From: Circinella umbellata
Taxonomy: Eukaryota > Mucoromycota > Mucoromycetes > Mucorales > Lichtheimiaceae
Assembly (NCBI GenBank): GCA_025093555.1
Contig: JAIWNF010000091.1
Span: forward strand, 53,831 to 117,830
DNA: 64,000 nucleotides
Reading direction: 5' to 3'
Shown here: positions 36,618 through 46,956 of the stretch, piece after piece
Numbering within the stretch: position 1 is the first letter of the stretch
How the letters are laid out: every line of letters begins with the position of its first letter
Notes under the pieces: generated by a model
The model's input: only the letters and a program-made list of their open reading frames with translations
Database searches by the model: none
Told to the model about the DNA's origin: nothing
Translations under genes and position numbers: made by a program

Positions 36618-38724
36618 TTATGCTTCCAACCATTTAAATGATCCTAAAAGTAAATGTTTACGAGGAAGTCGACCTGGAGCAGGTGATAAAATAGTCATTT
36701 TCTTTCTTTCTTCATCCACATCCGACCTAGATATATATAATTAATAACCTATTTGATTTAATAAATTATAAAAAGGAAACTTACACATAAATAAATCCAG
36801 CAATGTTTGTTTCCAAAAGTTTGCTTTCAGGTACAGTATTATCTGCATTAAGAATTGCCATAACGGAATGAAGACACATTTCATAACTACTATCTACTTT
36901 AACAACAGATGTTTCAGTAGAACTACTATCCATACCCAAAGGTAATGCAGAAGAAGGTGCCATAGCTTCACCCACACGCCACACATTCATATCATTGATA
37001 TTAACAATAATTGAATAAGGTGCTAAATCACATTTTAGGGTGCCATAAAAATATTCTTGAATTTTGCTTCTTTGCAATTGATTCTTAAATTGCTTATCAC
37101 GTTCAACTACACCACCAGATTTACTTAATTTGACAACTTGAATACTTGATTTATCTTTTAGTATACGTGTCATATCACTGTACAATCGTTCATGACCAAG
37201 ACAAATAACCACATTGACTATCAAATATATTTGTATAATGTTAACATGTATAAATCCTCTTTTCTCTCTTCTTTCTTTCTATTTATTTTTACCATCAAAT
37301 TCATTAATTGCATGTTGAATTAAATCATATCCAATATGATCAATTAATCCTGCTGTATCAATAATACAACCCGAAGTTCGACTTTCATCATCTGCTGCCA
37401 ATCGACATTTTACAGTATGAGCTAATCTTGATGTCACCATTTTGAACAGATTGACATTTTCTGCTGGATTTTCGTATCCATAATAATATGCCAAAGGCAT
37501 AGTAGATGATCCAAGTGATGCAGCTGTAGTTGCAGATGCTCCAAATCCTTCTTCAACATCAATAATAGTACTGATGTTTGTTGCAGATACTGTACCAGGG
37601 ACCGTAATTGATCCCTTTTATTTATATATATAAAATATGTGTATGATATTTTAGTTTGGATGGCGTTTCCCTCTACCCCTTGTTTTGATTCTTTTTTTTT
37701 TTTTTACCTCGGATGTATCTAATGAAACATAAATAGGTTTCTGACCTTGACGAAGTGCATAACTTGCTAATAAAGTACATAAAGATGATTTACCAACATC
37801 ATGAGGTCCAATCACTAATACCTATATAATTTTTGTTTATTTAATCATTTTTGATTCTTATTATTGTCATTATATATTTAAGTTACTTTACCCGTGGACC
37901 TTGATTATTAGATTTTTTTGCATTTTCTCGCATTTGTTGTAATGCTAAATGAGTATTTAAATAACTTGTCATGGGTGTTTCATTTGCTGTATATTCTACT
38001 AAAAAGTCACCACCAATGTAATCCCTCACCATTTTTCTGCAAGTTATGGATAGATAATATTTTTCTCTCTTTTTACACTCATTGAACACAAAACAATCAC
38101 CTTGACCCATCATTTTTAACCCTCATTATCATAATAAAAAAAAGGATATCTCTAAACTACATCCATGCCAAGTATATACAGCAGCTTTTCGACCAGTAAA
38201 TGTATAGGTTACACCTATAGCTAATTCTGTACCAAAAACTTCTGCTGTTCCTTTCAAAAGCTTTAGTTATATATATATATATATATATATATGAGTGAAA
38301 AGAAAAATGATCAGCATTCTTTCTTAATCTTTTTTTTCTTTATTATTGATTGAGTGGTTTTTTTTAAAAAGAAAAGAAAACATATGCCATATCATATCAC
38401 CATCTTCCATAACATAACGTTTTACGCGTGTACGATCGAAAAAAAAAATATAAAAAGAAATAAAAAGAAACTACTAAAATTATAATAGAGTCATGTACCT
38501 TGATTGTCACTTTTTTATTGAATTCAACTTCGAATCGAAACTCATGATCAGAATCGAGTTCTATTGTACGTGGTGGTTCTGTTGTAGTTGTTGATGTTGT
38601 CTAATGAAGATATTTATAAAAAAGATTGTTTGTTATTGTTTTGTTGTTGCATTAATTGAGTACTTATTTTGAGGCACTGAAATCAGAACTCAAATCTATT
38701 CTTCGTTATTACATTAGTTTGCAT
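36618..38724 (-). CDS. CLP1: CLP1, mRNA cleavage/polyadenylation factor IA subunit and RNA 5'-kinase family, eight exons
   Basis: Exons 38724-38713, 38600-38499, 38260-38150, 38017-37892, 37821-37708, 37614-37293, 37217-36785 and 36726-36618 give 442 aa, matching the 425-445 aa known for the family. What is seen: an N-terminal beta-sandwich (ELDSDHEFRFEVEFNKKV, KGTAEVFGTELAIGVTYTF, VYTWHG), the segment EYTANETPMTSYLNTHLAL, Walker A GPHDVGKSS, CLP1 motifs KPIYVSLDTSEGSITVPGT and RTSGCIIDTAGLI, KSGGVVERDKQF and the C-terminal ILSPAPGRLPRKHLLLG. The 12-nt first exon (MQTN) is the least certain part. Exons 3 and 4 can be joined in frame only by an intron starting ATATCCTT and ending AC, a minor-spliceosome signature. 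CLP1 binds ATP and Pcf11 in nuclear 3'-end formation. Confidence 0.93.
38018..38149 (-). other. Putative U12-type AT-AC intron in CLP1
   Basis: On the coding strand the intron begins ATATCCTTTT directly after the Glu codon of GCSLE and ends ATTAC directly before the Ile codon of IGGDFLVEY. The 5' end is an exact match to the minor-spliceosome consensus ATATCCTT. An ATCCATAAC block about 26 nt from the 3' end resembles the U12 branch site TTCCTTAAC at 7 of 9 positions. No GT-AG pair in this interval closes the frame and keeps the family sequence. The branch-to-acceptor distance is longer than typical, which is the main weak point. Confidence 0.75.
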
Positions 38725-39441
38725 AAGTTTTATATGTTTTTCTTTTGTCAAAAAAATAAAGTGCAAAAAATTAATAGGGGAAGAGAACGGTGCTTTTAAT
38801 TTAATTCAGTTTGGAGATCAGACACCTATGGCTATTCCTATTATTATTATAGCATTTAAATAGCTATCATTACTACTGTCTGGTTATCTTTATAATTTAC
38901 TTTTCTCTCAAGATGAATAGCATACTAACGTATATATTATATTTTAAAATTCAAGTTTGTTGATACCACAATATCTCTCATAAAAAGCCCCGGATATGGT
39001 ATATATATGTAAATACAGTCAATACGTAACTAATCTTTTAGATGTATTTTACTGACATATAAAGAACCATTTTGTCCTATACATTCTACATTCTACATAA
39101 TTAAACGAAAAACTATATAGGTATGTATATCTTAATAGTAAGACTATACGTTACTATTATTGCTATTATTATAGAGTGTTTTGTTTCATAATAAGACAAT
39201 AACAAGAACAATCAAATAATAAATTATTTTCACAAAGTATTTAAATAAAGTTGTATTTAGACATGTGCATAACTACATATTAAAGAAAAAGTGTGCATGT
39301 ACTAAAATATTATAAAGAAATATATGGTTTTGTTTAGTTACCATTGTTGATGATTGATAAAAAGAAGGATATATAAATATATACGTATGCAGCTTTTTTG
39401 CTGATATAAAAGATAATATTTGTATATGTGCATGATAAATA

Positions 39442-39481
<40 letters not shown>

Positions 39482-39539
39482 AAAAATAAAAGTTAAATAA
39501 ATATATATACAAATATAAAAAAATAAAAATAAAAAAAAA
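38725..39539. other. Intergenic region with a (GA)n microsatellite
   Basis: Upstream of CLP1 and downstream of the unrecognised gene at 39540. AT-rich, with TA/GA simple repeats; no gene is seen. Confidence 0.5.
39444..39477. repeat. (AG)n microsatellite
   Basis: Uninterrupted run of about 17 AG units. It creates low-complexity Ser/Leu frames on the minus strand which are not genes. Confidence 0.9.
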
Positions 39540-40753
39540 TTATAAGAGTTTTTCCAAGAAACTATATATTTCAGGTTTTTTTTCATTCCAGTCAATATCT
39601 TTCTTGCCGATGACGATAGTCAAATTAGCTTTATCAAGGGGTTCTATACATCGTAAAAAATCCTTGATACGTGGCTTTCCTGGAAAACTGGCAGTAACAA
39701 CATATCTCTTGAAATAGGACCGATACGCCAGATCATCATGAAACGTTGATAAAAGAAAGAGATAGCACGTCTTGCTGTATCCACTTTTTCTGCTGCAAGA
39801 TGTTCTTCATCTTTTGTTGCTACTTGTCGAGCTTCTTTAATAAGAAGGCCCCATTTCTTGGCACGTTCTTGATACCCTTGTTTGTCATCACGGGGGATAC
39901 CGTTGTACCAGCTATAGATTGCAACAAGATGTGCCTGCATCTCAGGTGCTGAAAATTCAGATACTAAAGGAATAACCATCTTGGCAATATCTGCTCGAGC
40001 TTCTTCGCTTGTTGCACCACCATTATTGGTATTATCAGCGTGAACAACCATGCTTTCGAATGGAAAGCCATGTTTGCGAGTGATTTCAATAAATCCAAAA
40101 ATAGTAATCACTTTACTATTTTCATTGGCACAAAGTAATTTTTGTGTATAATCAAGATCCAAAGGTTGAAAATTGGCATACAATGTTTTGTAGGTAGAAA
40201 TAAACCTATCCCATTTGCCAATGATTTCATTACCATTAGCTCCTTTCCAAAAAGTGTAGCCTTCCTTGACCAAGTCTTTTTCAAACTTGGAAGCATCTAA
40301 TGAGGACCTGCTGTATTTCAATGGAATATGTTCCAATTGGAACAAATGATTGAGACCGGATAAAATATTGTTGGATTGTGTTAAAACAGTCGTTCGACAA
40401 GCTTTTACATCAGCTCCGCGTTTCAATAACTGTGACAATCTTGTGTTTTCAGATTTTTTGTCGTTAAAATACTTTTCCAATCCCTTTTGAGCGGCGTGGA
40501 TGGCTCGTAGAATATCTTTTACATAGGTTTCTTGAGCTGTGCTTGATTTGTTATCCTTACACTCATTGATGACAAAACTATTTAAAATGGTGTTGAGATT
40601 GTTTTTTGTGTCGCTAATGATAGGGTCCATAATATCTTGAAAATGTACTATATGACGACGAAGTGCCAATGATTCGGGAATATCAACCTTCCATAAATCA
40701 GTTCTGTTATCCAGATACTGAATAGAGCTTGTAATAAATTGTTGGACAGACAT
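39540..40753 (-). pseudogene. Unrecognised gene with an apparent 1-nt frameshift near its 3' end
   Basis: An intronless minus-strand frame begins MSVQQFITSSIQYLDNRTDL and runs about 330 codons as a soluble, helix-rich, Lys/Glu-balanced protein without transmembrane helices or recognised motifs. Near 39750 the reading FFYQRF continues convincingly only in another frame, as HDDLAYRSYFKRYVVTAS and then GKPRIKDFLRCIEPL to a stop at 39540. In the original frame the last 31 residues look like out-of-frame sequence and stop at 39644. A loss of one nucleotide, or a sequencing error, explains this; I found no GT-AG intron with the right phases. The function is unknown and the protein may be lineage-specific. 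It is the last gene before the transposon-rich part. Confidence 0.6.
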
Positions 40754-42002
40754 TATTAATAGTACTATTGTTGTAGTTTATAAAGATGTTATTAACAGAC
40801 CCCACAAAAAAAAAGCCACAGCCACAGAGTTGTATCAAAGAATTAAAATTACAATAGAAAGTTTATTTAAAACATACCGTTGAAAAAAAAGAAGAAAAGA
40901 CCAAAAATCGTCATCAATGAGGGTGCTGGGGGGTCTACACTTTTATACAATAAAAAGCTCAAATACCTTGTGACAAACCCATTGCGGTTTAGTACTTATT
41001 GTCATACACAATACCTATTAATGTTTGTACGTCTGTAATTTAAGTTTTGCATCTGTTATCTGTTCTCACTCTCCAGCCGCTTTTGCTGCTTATTAATGAT
41101 TTATTTTAAGCTATTAAGGTTGCTCTTTTCCTCCACCCTTTCTTCTTTTTTAATTTTTTTTTCAATCATTGATGAATTATTTCTAGCCATTTCTATCATT
41201 ATTTGGGAAAGAAGGAAAACATGTTATTAGCCACATGGACTTTTTTTGTTGATTTAGTAAGGCCGATAAAGTGTACATGAGATAGAAAATATGAGGGGTC
41301 ATCAGTTGTCCATCTTTGTGTAAGTTAGTTTAAGGGAAAGCGTGAGTGACATATGGCACAAATCACACAAAAAATACAATAGAAAAACTCATATATTTAC
41401 TGGGGAATCGCTACTATTGTTATTATTGTAAATAAACATACGGCGATGTAATCAACAAGCAACATAGTTGTTTGAAACAAGTTTTTTTTTTGTAGAGTGC
41501 TTGATAACAAACATTCCCTATTGCACAAAATAGTTTTTGAAATGATAGAAGATTTGTTGCTGTACCCACATAAGGAATTATTAATTTGGTGCCTCAGTCT
41601 AAGAACGATGTGGCAACTGCATGTGGATGACGCGCCACAGATTATTCATGGCTTGACGCTCATCTGTGCTTTTTTTTTTTTTTTGGCTGAACTTGTAATA
41701 AATGCTCACATCGATAGCGCTCTTCATGTACAATCGATATCCTGCTTAAAAAACGTCCTGTAATGTATATTATGATGCTGTAGATTCTGAAAGACTAATT
41801 TATTTTACCAGTTTATATTTAGCTGATGTGTTTGAAAACTTTTAGAATACCACAAGTTGAGTAAATGCTAGCATATTTAATTTGTTGAGCATTTTTTACA
41901 ATTTTCGGTGTAACAACGGCTATAACAGGACAACGACGACGACATAAACAGCAACAAGAAAAATTATCTTTAACTGAAGGGAATCTTGAAATTTTTGATG
42001 CG
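40754..42002. other. Intergenic region at the edge of the transposon-rich part
   Basis: Probable promoter of the minus-strand gene, then about 1 kb with no supported gene. The plus-strand frame at 41497-41763 has a T-homopolymer and no motif. From 41889 a frame leading into the cysteine-cluster gene is open. Confidence 0.45.
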
Positions 42003-42759
42003 ATGAATGAGGGGAGACGTGAAGCTGTTGAAGGTGCTCACGTAGAAACTGCTGAACCGGCCTGTACAACTCAAATAATCATGGGTTCGCTTTTACCGAA
42101 GTCTGCCTGTTACCAAGTCTGTAACACATTTAAATTGTTGTTATAGATTGTCAATCTGACGATGTCTGTCAAAATTGCCAGGCTAGTCACAAGTTTTGTT
42201 GTCGTCTGGAAAGTGGGGATCAGCGCTGTGCTTGGTGTAAACACAGGAAGCAGCGCTGTGTTATGGATACGTCGCCTGGTGTGGTGCCCACGGAAAAGCT
42301 GGTTCTCCCTGTCAGAATGCAGAGATATTTCGATAAGGTAGGTTCTAATACTTGTTTTTAAACTGTTGTATCTTGTTCTTATACTTTTAATTACTTTATA
42401 GAAACGAAATAATTGGCTAGATTTTCAAACAGAGTTTCCACATGTAGAAATGGTTGGCTCTGATGATGAGTCCTTGAGTTGGGAACGAGGCGTTAGGGCA
42501 AATTTTGAGAAGTTTGTCCCTTGCCATCTTGAGGTAAATTATTTCCGCCATAACGTTACAGTTTTTTTTTTTTTAATTCTTTGAAGAAGTGCAAATCACA
42601 TACGTCAGTGAAAATTCGCTCCCGTCAGATACTGAGCAATTAATTCTTTTGTAGTGGCTATACGAGGCCGAAATTGTCTCTCAGGATAGCTCGCAAGCTG
42701 CCGAAATACAGTCCGCTGGAGAACCTTCTCGACCAGTTCACCAAGTAGAAGAGGTTTAG
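42003..42759 (+). pseudogene. Cysteine-cluster (Zn-cluster-like) protein, four exons, ending at an in-frame TAG
   Basis: Exons 42003-42120, 42147-42337, 42402-42533 and 42655-42759 join in frame; the frame is also open upstream from 41889, so the true start may lie in an unseen exon. What is seen: an Arg/Lys/Gln-rich N-terminal part and, across exon 2, the cysteine array C-x2-C-x6-CC-x8-C-x2-C-x6-C (CQNCQASHKFCC, then CAWCKHRKQRC), which resembles zinc-binding clusters of fungal DNA-binding proteins. Exons 3-4 are acidic. After the TAG at 42757-42759 the same frame stays open to 42927 with protein-like sequence (RTELAPLDLHDQNVPFHRSL), so the TAG is probably a nonsense mutation. The first intron is only 26 nt, which is very short and weakens that junction. 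It may be an accessory gene of a mobile element. Confidence 0.5.
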
Positions 42760-43432
42760 CGGACTGAATTGGCTCCACTTGATCTTCATGATCAAAATGT
42801 TCCTTTTCACAGATCCCTTGTTGTTAACTTGTCAGCTTGGGAAAGTGAATTTAGAACAAAGATAATTGATGGTCGTACTTGTTTGGTCATCACACACAAC
42901 AAGCGCCCTTCTCCTCCTTCAATCTGACAAACTCTTTTTCATTATCTTTTTTTACTTTAAAATTTTTTATGATTGGTTTTCCCACGGTTAACATGTTCAC
43001 ACGAACAAATTTAAGTTGGACCTAGGTTGGTCCGAGGAGGACAGAAGAGGAACAACTTTTTTTTTGATATAATGTTTTCAAATTGATCAAAAACTTTTAA
43101 CAGCACACAAACAACTTGTTCGTTGTGAGACAATCAGTTGTCAGATGTTTAGATGGTAGGCATTGAGTTATTATCGTTTGAGTTAGTAGGCATTTGAAGT
43201 TCTGACAACAGCGTAATGTTATTCATGTGCGCGCATTACGTTGTATGACAGCGCATTACGTGATGTGGCCGTGACTAATAGATATAAGTCTTTCAATTGG
43301 AAAAATCAAATAGAATTTTTTGGACAAACATACGCTTCTTTTTATTCAAACAAAATGCTTAGTCTTTTTATACAAATTTACAAACAATATTTAATTTTTA
43401 ACACAATTTTTTTTTTTCTTGACAAATGAATT
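42760..43432. other. Spacer downstream of the cysteine-cluster gene
   Basis: Holds the 56-codon open continuation to 42927, then AT-rich sequence. The motif GCGCATTACG occurs twice at about 43230-43262. No other gene is seen. Confidence 0.45.
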
Positions 43433-44142
43433 TTAGTCCTCCATTTCGTACATCTCTTGTTGTCTGGATTGAGGACGAGTACTTGGTTGCGAATCTAGCT
43501 CCGGAGTCAATTGATCGAAACGGGTACTTGCCTGCCCCCTAGATACACCATCTGGAAGCAGTTCAAGAAAGTGGTCGACACTTAATGTGGCATCCCTAGT
43601 AACAATCCTGTTAACTAACGGAAGCAACCTAGTCAAAAGGTCGTCTGCGTTGGCACCATTCGTAACAACCATAAAGCTGTTATTAATTAAATTCAACACC
43701 ACCCTTTCGTTTTCAGTTATTTGCGCCATATTTCGAGTTTCACCATCCAACATATTGGAAGACCTCAACCGTTGAACCAACTGTACAGCCGTCAACTCCT
43801 CACCATTTTCGACCGCGTCGACTCTGTTGATCCCGATCTCAACCTTTGAATCTAATCGAATTTTTTGAGCAATTATGCTATGACTTGTGGCGCGAGCACC
43901 CTTGTTAATTGTATAATTATCGACTTTTAAACGTCCTTGAACGATCACCGAAGACCCATCGTTTATTGCGTTTTCCACTAAGAACGCAAGTATCTTGGGA
44001 AGCCCCACACTCACTTTAAAGTAAACTCGATCACAATAAAGTGAGAGTGAGGCTGAATGCTGGTCAACCATTGTTTCCCCTACCATTCTCTGCCTATTAC
44101 GAAATATGGGATCTCGGGTCACAACCCAATTGTAGCAACCAT
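43433..44142 (-). pseudogene. SSB-like OB-fold protein, frameshifted copy
   Basis: A paralog of the gene at 46957-47676. The protein starts MVATI at 44142, then a loss of about 10 nt relative to the paralog puts the rest out of frame: the conserved VTRDPIFRNRQRMVG is read one frame away. After that the frame runs to 43433 without a stop. What is seen: VTRDPIFR near the N-terminus, LSLYCDRVYFKV, GSSVIVQGRLKVDNYT and ARATSHSIIAQKIRL, which follow the strand pattern of single-stranded-DNA-binding proteins (the TRDPxxR start, the V-x-V-x-GRL strand and a closing strand), then a less conserved C-terminal half with LLPDGVS shared with the paralog, and an acidic end (QEMYEMED). Ending in acidic residues is also typical of SSB proteins. 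Without the first strand a start at an internal ATG is possible. Confidence 0.55.
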
Positions 44143-44599
44143 AACTTTACACCACACAAAAAAAAACGTAAAATTATTAGCTATCAGAAAAAAAAATATA
44201 ACATCCAACGAACTTTCATACCAAACAGCTAAAAATTGATTTCGGGATATAGCAAAATGATAAAAATGAATTTGAAAGATTCAAGTTAGCAAGCAAAAAA
44301 AAGAAAAAGAAAAAGAAACATGAATTTACGTGCTTTTTTTAAAATTTGACAGAAAAGATGCAATTATTCAACTTACAAATGTTATGATTGACAAATTTAG
44401 ATCCTAAAAAATATTGATCGACGAGTTATTGATCGGACACTACCGTAATTAAACTCTCATGTTTTTTATTTTTATTTTTGGTACCTTCTACTAAAAAGTT
44501 TGCCTAATTAAAGTTTATTAAAAAATGACTAAATGAACGCGGCGACTTAATAGGACATATATTAGTAAGGTAGTGTGAGTGGTAGGTAAGGGGTTTCTT

Positions 44600-45914
44600 T
44601 TAGTTACCTGATCTGACCATTTTGGTAAAGTGGTTTGCCGATTTTGTCAACCCAGCTTGTGTAAGCTGAACACCTACTAGGTACAAAGTAATGTACACCC
44701 AATTTTCTTTGAATTGTACATTACCTTGTACTGTCAATAGTGATGAAATATCCAGCCTACGAATTGTCTGTGTAGCATGCTGGATTGACTCAGGCTTACA
44801 CAGTGCAAACACAAACGGAGGAACTGTGGAGCTTTCGAATCCTTGTATAAAACTTTCTGCAGATTCCTTCCACAGGTTTTTAGAAGGACTCTGCTTATTA
44901 AACCACATGGAGGCAGAGAACTCCTATATAAAAATTTAATTGTTAAATTTATATAGTGTCAAAAGAATAAAAATAAAAATAAAAAATACCTGTGTCTCTT
45001 TTCCAAGAGGATTAAACCTTTGAGGTCGTCTTTGAACACGAGCTGTTCTTCTGACCTCAGAAGTTTCGGTTGGTTGTGAAGCCTGCTCTGCATGAACTGT
45101 AGGAGGGTCCACATTTGGCTCCCTGTTAAGCTCAGGAGAAGGTAACCTGAGATTATCAGGCTCCCTCTTTTATTTATTTAGCATAGTACTTTTTTATTTC
45201 ACAACTTTTACTTATAGATCTTTACTTTCTACTTACGGTTACAATAGGAAGCACTGGTAAAAAGCCATCTGATTGGATGACTTCACCTGGTGCAACACCA
45301 GGGCGTGCGAAGAAGACAACGTCATCGTTACCTTCTTCGAAAACTGCTTGGATATCGTGCTGACGACAATATCTAATAAAAATTTCCGTCACCTCGTCAG
45401 GTGTTAAAAAAAGAAGAGTGCAACAGAAAAGCTTAATATAAAAAAAAAGTATTGAAATGATAAGATATTTACACAAAAGTTCTAGACTTTGTTGAACCGT
45501 TGTGTTCAACGTGAGGGCGTTAGGTACATGTTTCTAAAAAATTATGAGGAAAAATAAAAATAAAAATACAAAGTGTTTTGTAAGTAAGAAAAATTCCACT
45601 TCTGTTAACTAGTGATTTTAAGATTTCCTTACTGAAACATCCCCTGGACCACGGACTTGGTTATTGTACACAACATCATCCTGGCTAACAGGAATTTGAA
45701 GTTGTACTTCTTGCTGTTGTGCCAATGCTTGCCTAGCAATGACATTTCCCATTGCCTCAACGCGCGATTCCAACATCATGTTTCGCGTCTCTAACTCACG
45801 AATCCGATCTTCAATCAGCAAGGCAGTGCTTCTTGTGTTATCTTGTTGGATAACAGCATTACGGTCCATGTTGCGTTGGGCACGTGCGGCATTACGCTCT
45901 CCTATAGTTGGCAT
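44600..45914 (-). CDS. Unknown gene between the two SSB-like genes, several exons
   Basis: The start MPTIGERNAARAQRNMDRNA at 45914 opens an exon to 45633 that contains a predicted coiled coil (ELETRNMMLESRVEAMGNVI). Later coding blocks are HVPNALTLNTTVQQSLELL (about 45532-45470), LTPDEVTEIFIRYCRQHDIQ with PGVAPGEVIQSDGFLPVLP (about 45405-45240), a basic Arg/Pro-rich block with REPDNLRLPSPELNREPN and QRRPQRFNPLGKE (about 45170-44990), and a final exon from about 44922 to the stop at 44600 (FSASMWFNKQSPSKNLWKES and later VQFKENWVYITLYLVGVQL). Exon borders between blocks 2 and 3 are unsettled, because the frame is also open straight through. I do not recognise the family. Its position in a minus-strand trio with two SSB-like genes suggests one mobile-element gene set. 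Confidence 0.5.
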
Positions 45915-46209
45915 CTAAAGAAAATGTTAATATAAAAGAAATTATTCAACACGTCAAATAGTATGTAGTTACATTTTTAATAGCTTGGTGGATTACGGTA
46001 AGTGTACTATGTACTTATTTTTGAAAAGAAAAAAATAAGTGAGGTCAGCAGGAAGTAAACTTTTTGATCTTTTACCATTTTTTTTCTCGAAATCGTTTTA
46101 TCCTTTTCTTTCACTTTTACAATTCTTTTTTTTACTCTACTAGCTTTCTCAAGCACTATCGTTATTACGGTCATCGTTTTTTACATGGTAATACTATATA
46201 CATATTGAT

Positions 46210-46241
<32 letters not shown>

Positions 46242-46956
46242 GATGGTAACTGCTTCTTCTTTAAAAATACTATTCAAGTTGATATTTGTATGGCCACTCG
46301 ACCGGTCAAAGGTAAGTAATTATCTCTGATACACTATTTTCCCATAGATTTATTTTTTTCTTTTCTTTTGCTTTTTGTGTCAATACCATTATTGTTTGCC
46401 TTTTACACTTCCGCACATCACTATTTGTTTTGTAATTGCCATCCCTTCCATTCTTATTAGCATTAGTCATCCTAGTTTTTTTTATATAATATTAATTTGT
46501 TTATTTCCGCAATCTTTCCCCTTTCCCCTTTTCCCTTTTCTTTTTCTTGCTTATTTGGAATTCTTTAAATAATAAAATCGGTAATATTACCATATCATAT
46601 AAACTATTCGTTTTTTAAAATTATTATCTATTTTCACTGAAAAAACAATCCCCCAGAATATAAATCCATATATAGACCTCTGTAGAAAAAAGAAATAAGA
46701 TTCATCAGGTACCACAGCCGAATGTAGTGCAATAAACAATTTATTACATGACCTCACATTTAAAAATAATATAATACCCTAACTCGGCCATTTTAGATAC
46801 CGAAATATGAAGCTGTTCTCTCAAAAAATATCATGCTATTTGAAAAGAGATTGGTATTCACCTAGCAAGCCGATATAAAGCTGACATGAAGCTGTTTGAA
46901 ACCCGTTTATAGCGCCCTTGTTGCCCAGTGAGACGTAGTTATGACAAATAATTTTT
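45915..46956. other. Spacer between the unknown gene and the SSB-like gene
   Basis: T/C-rich sequence and a (TA)n tract at about 46214-46241. A short ATG frame next to it ends at a good donor (GTAAGT at 46311) but I could not find a following exon. Confidence 0.4.

Noticed and set aside
37883..38113. Open minus-strand frame beginning MMGQGDCFVF that could be an alternative CLP1 exon or start
   Set aside because: Only its second half (from IGGDFLVEY, 38017) fits CLP1. The first half lies inside the AT-AC intron and interrupts the family sequence.
41497..41763. 88-codon plus-strand frame
   Set aside because: It contains a T-homopolymer read as Phe and shows no recognisable motif or splice continuation.
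46241..46311. Short ATG frame ending at a good GTAAGT donor
   Set aside because: No downstream exon with a compatible phase and protein-like content could be found.
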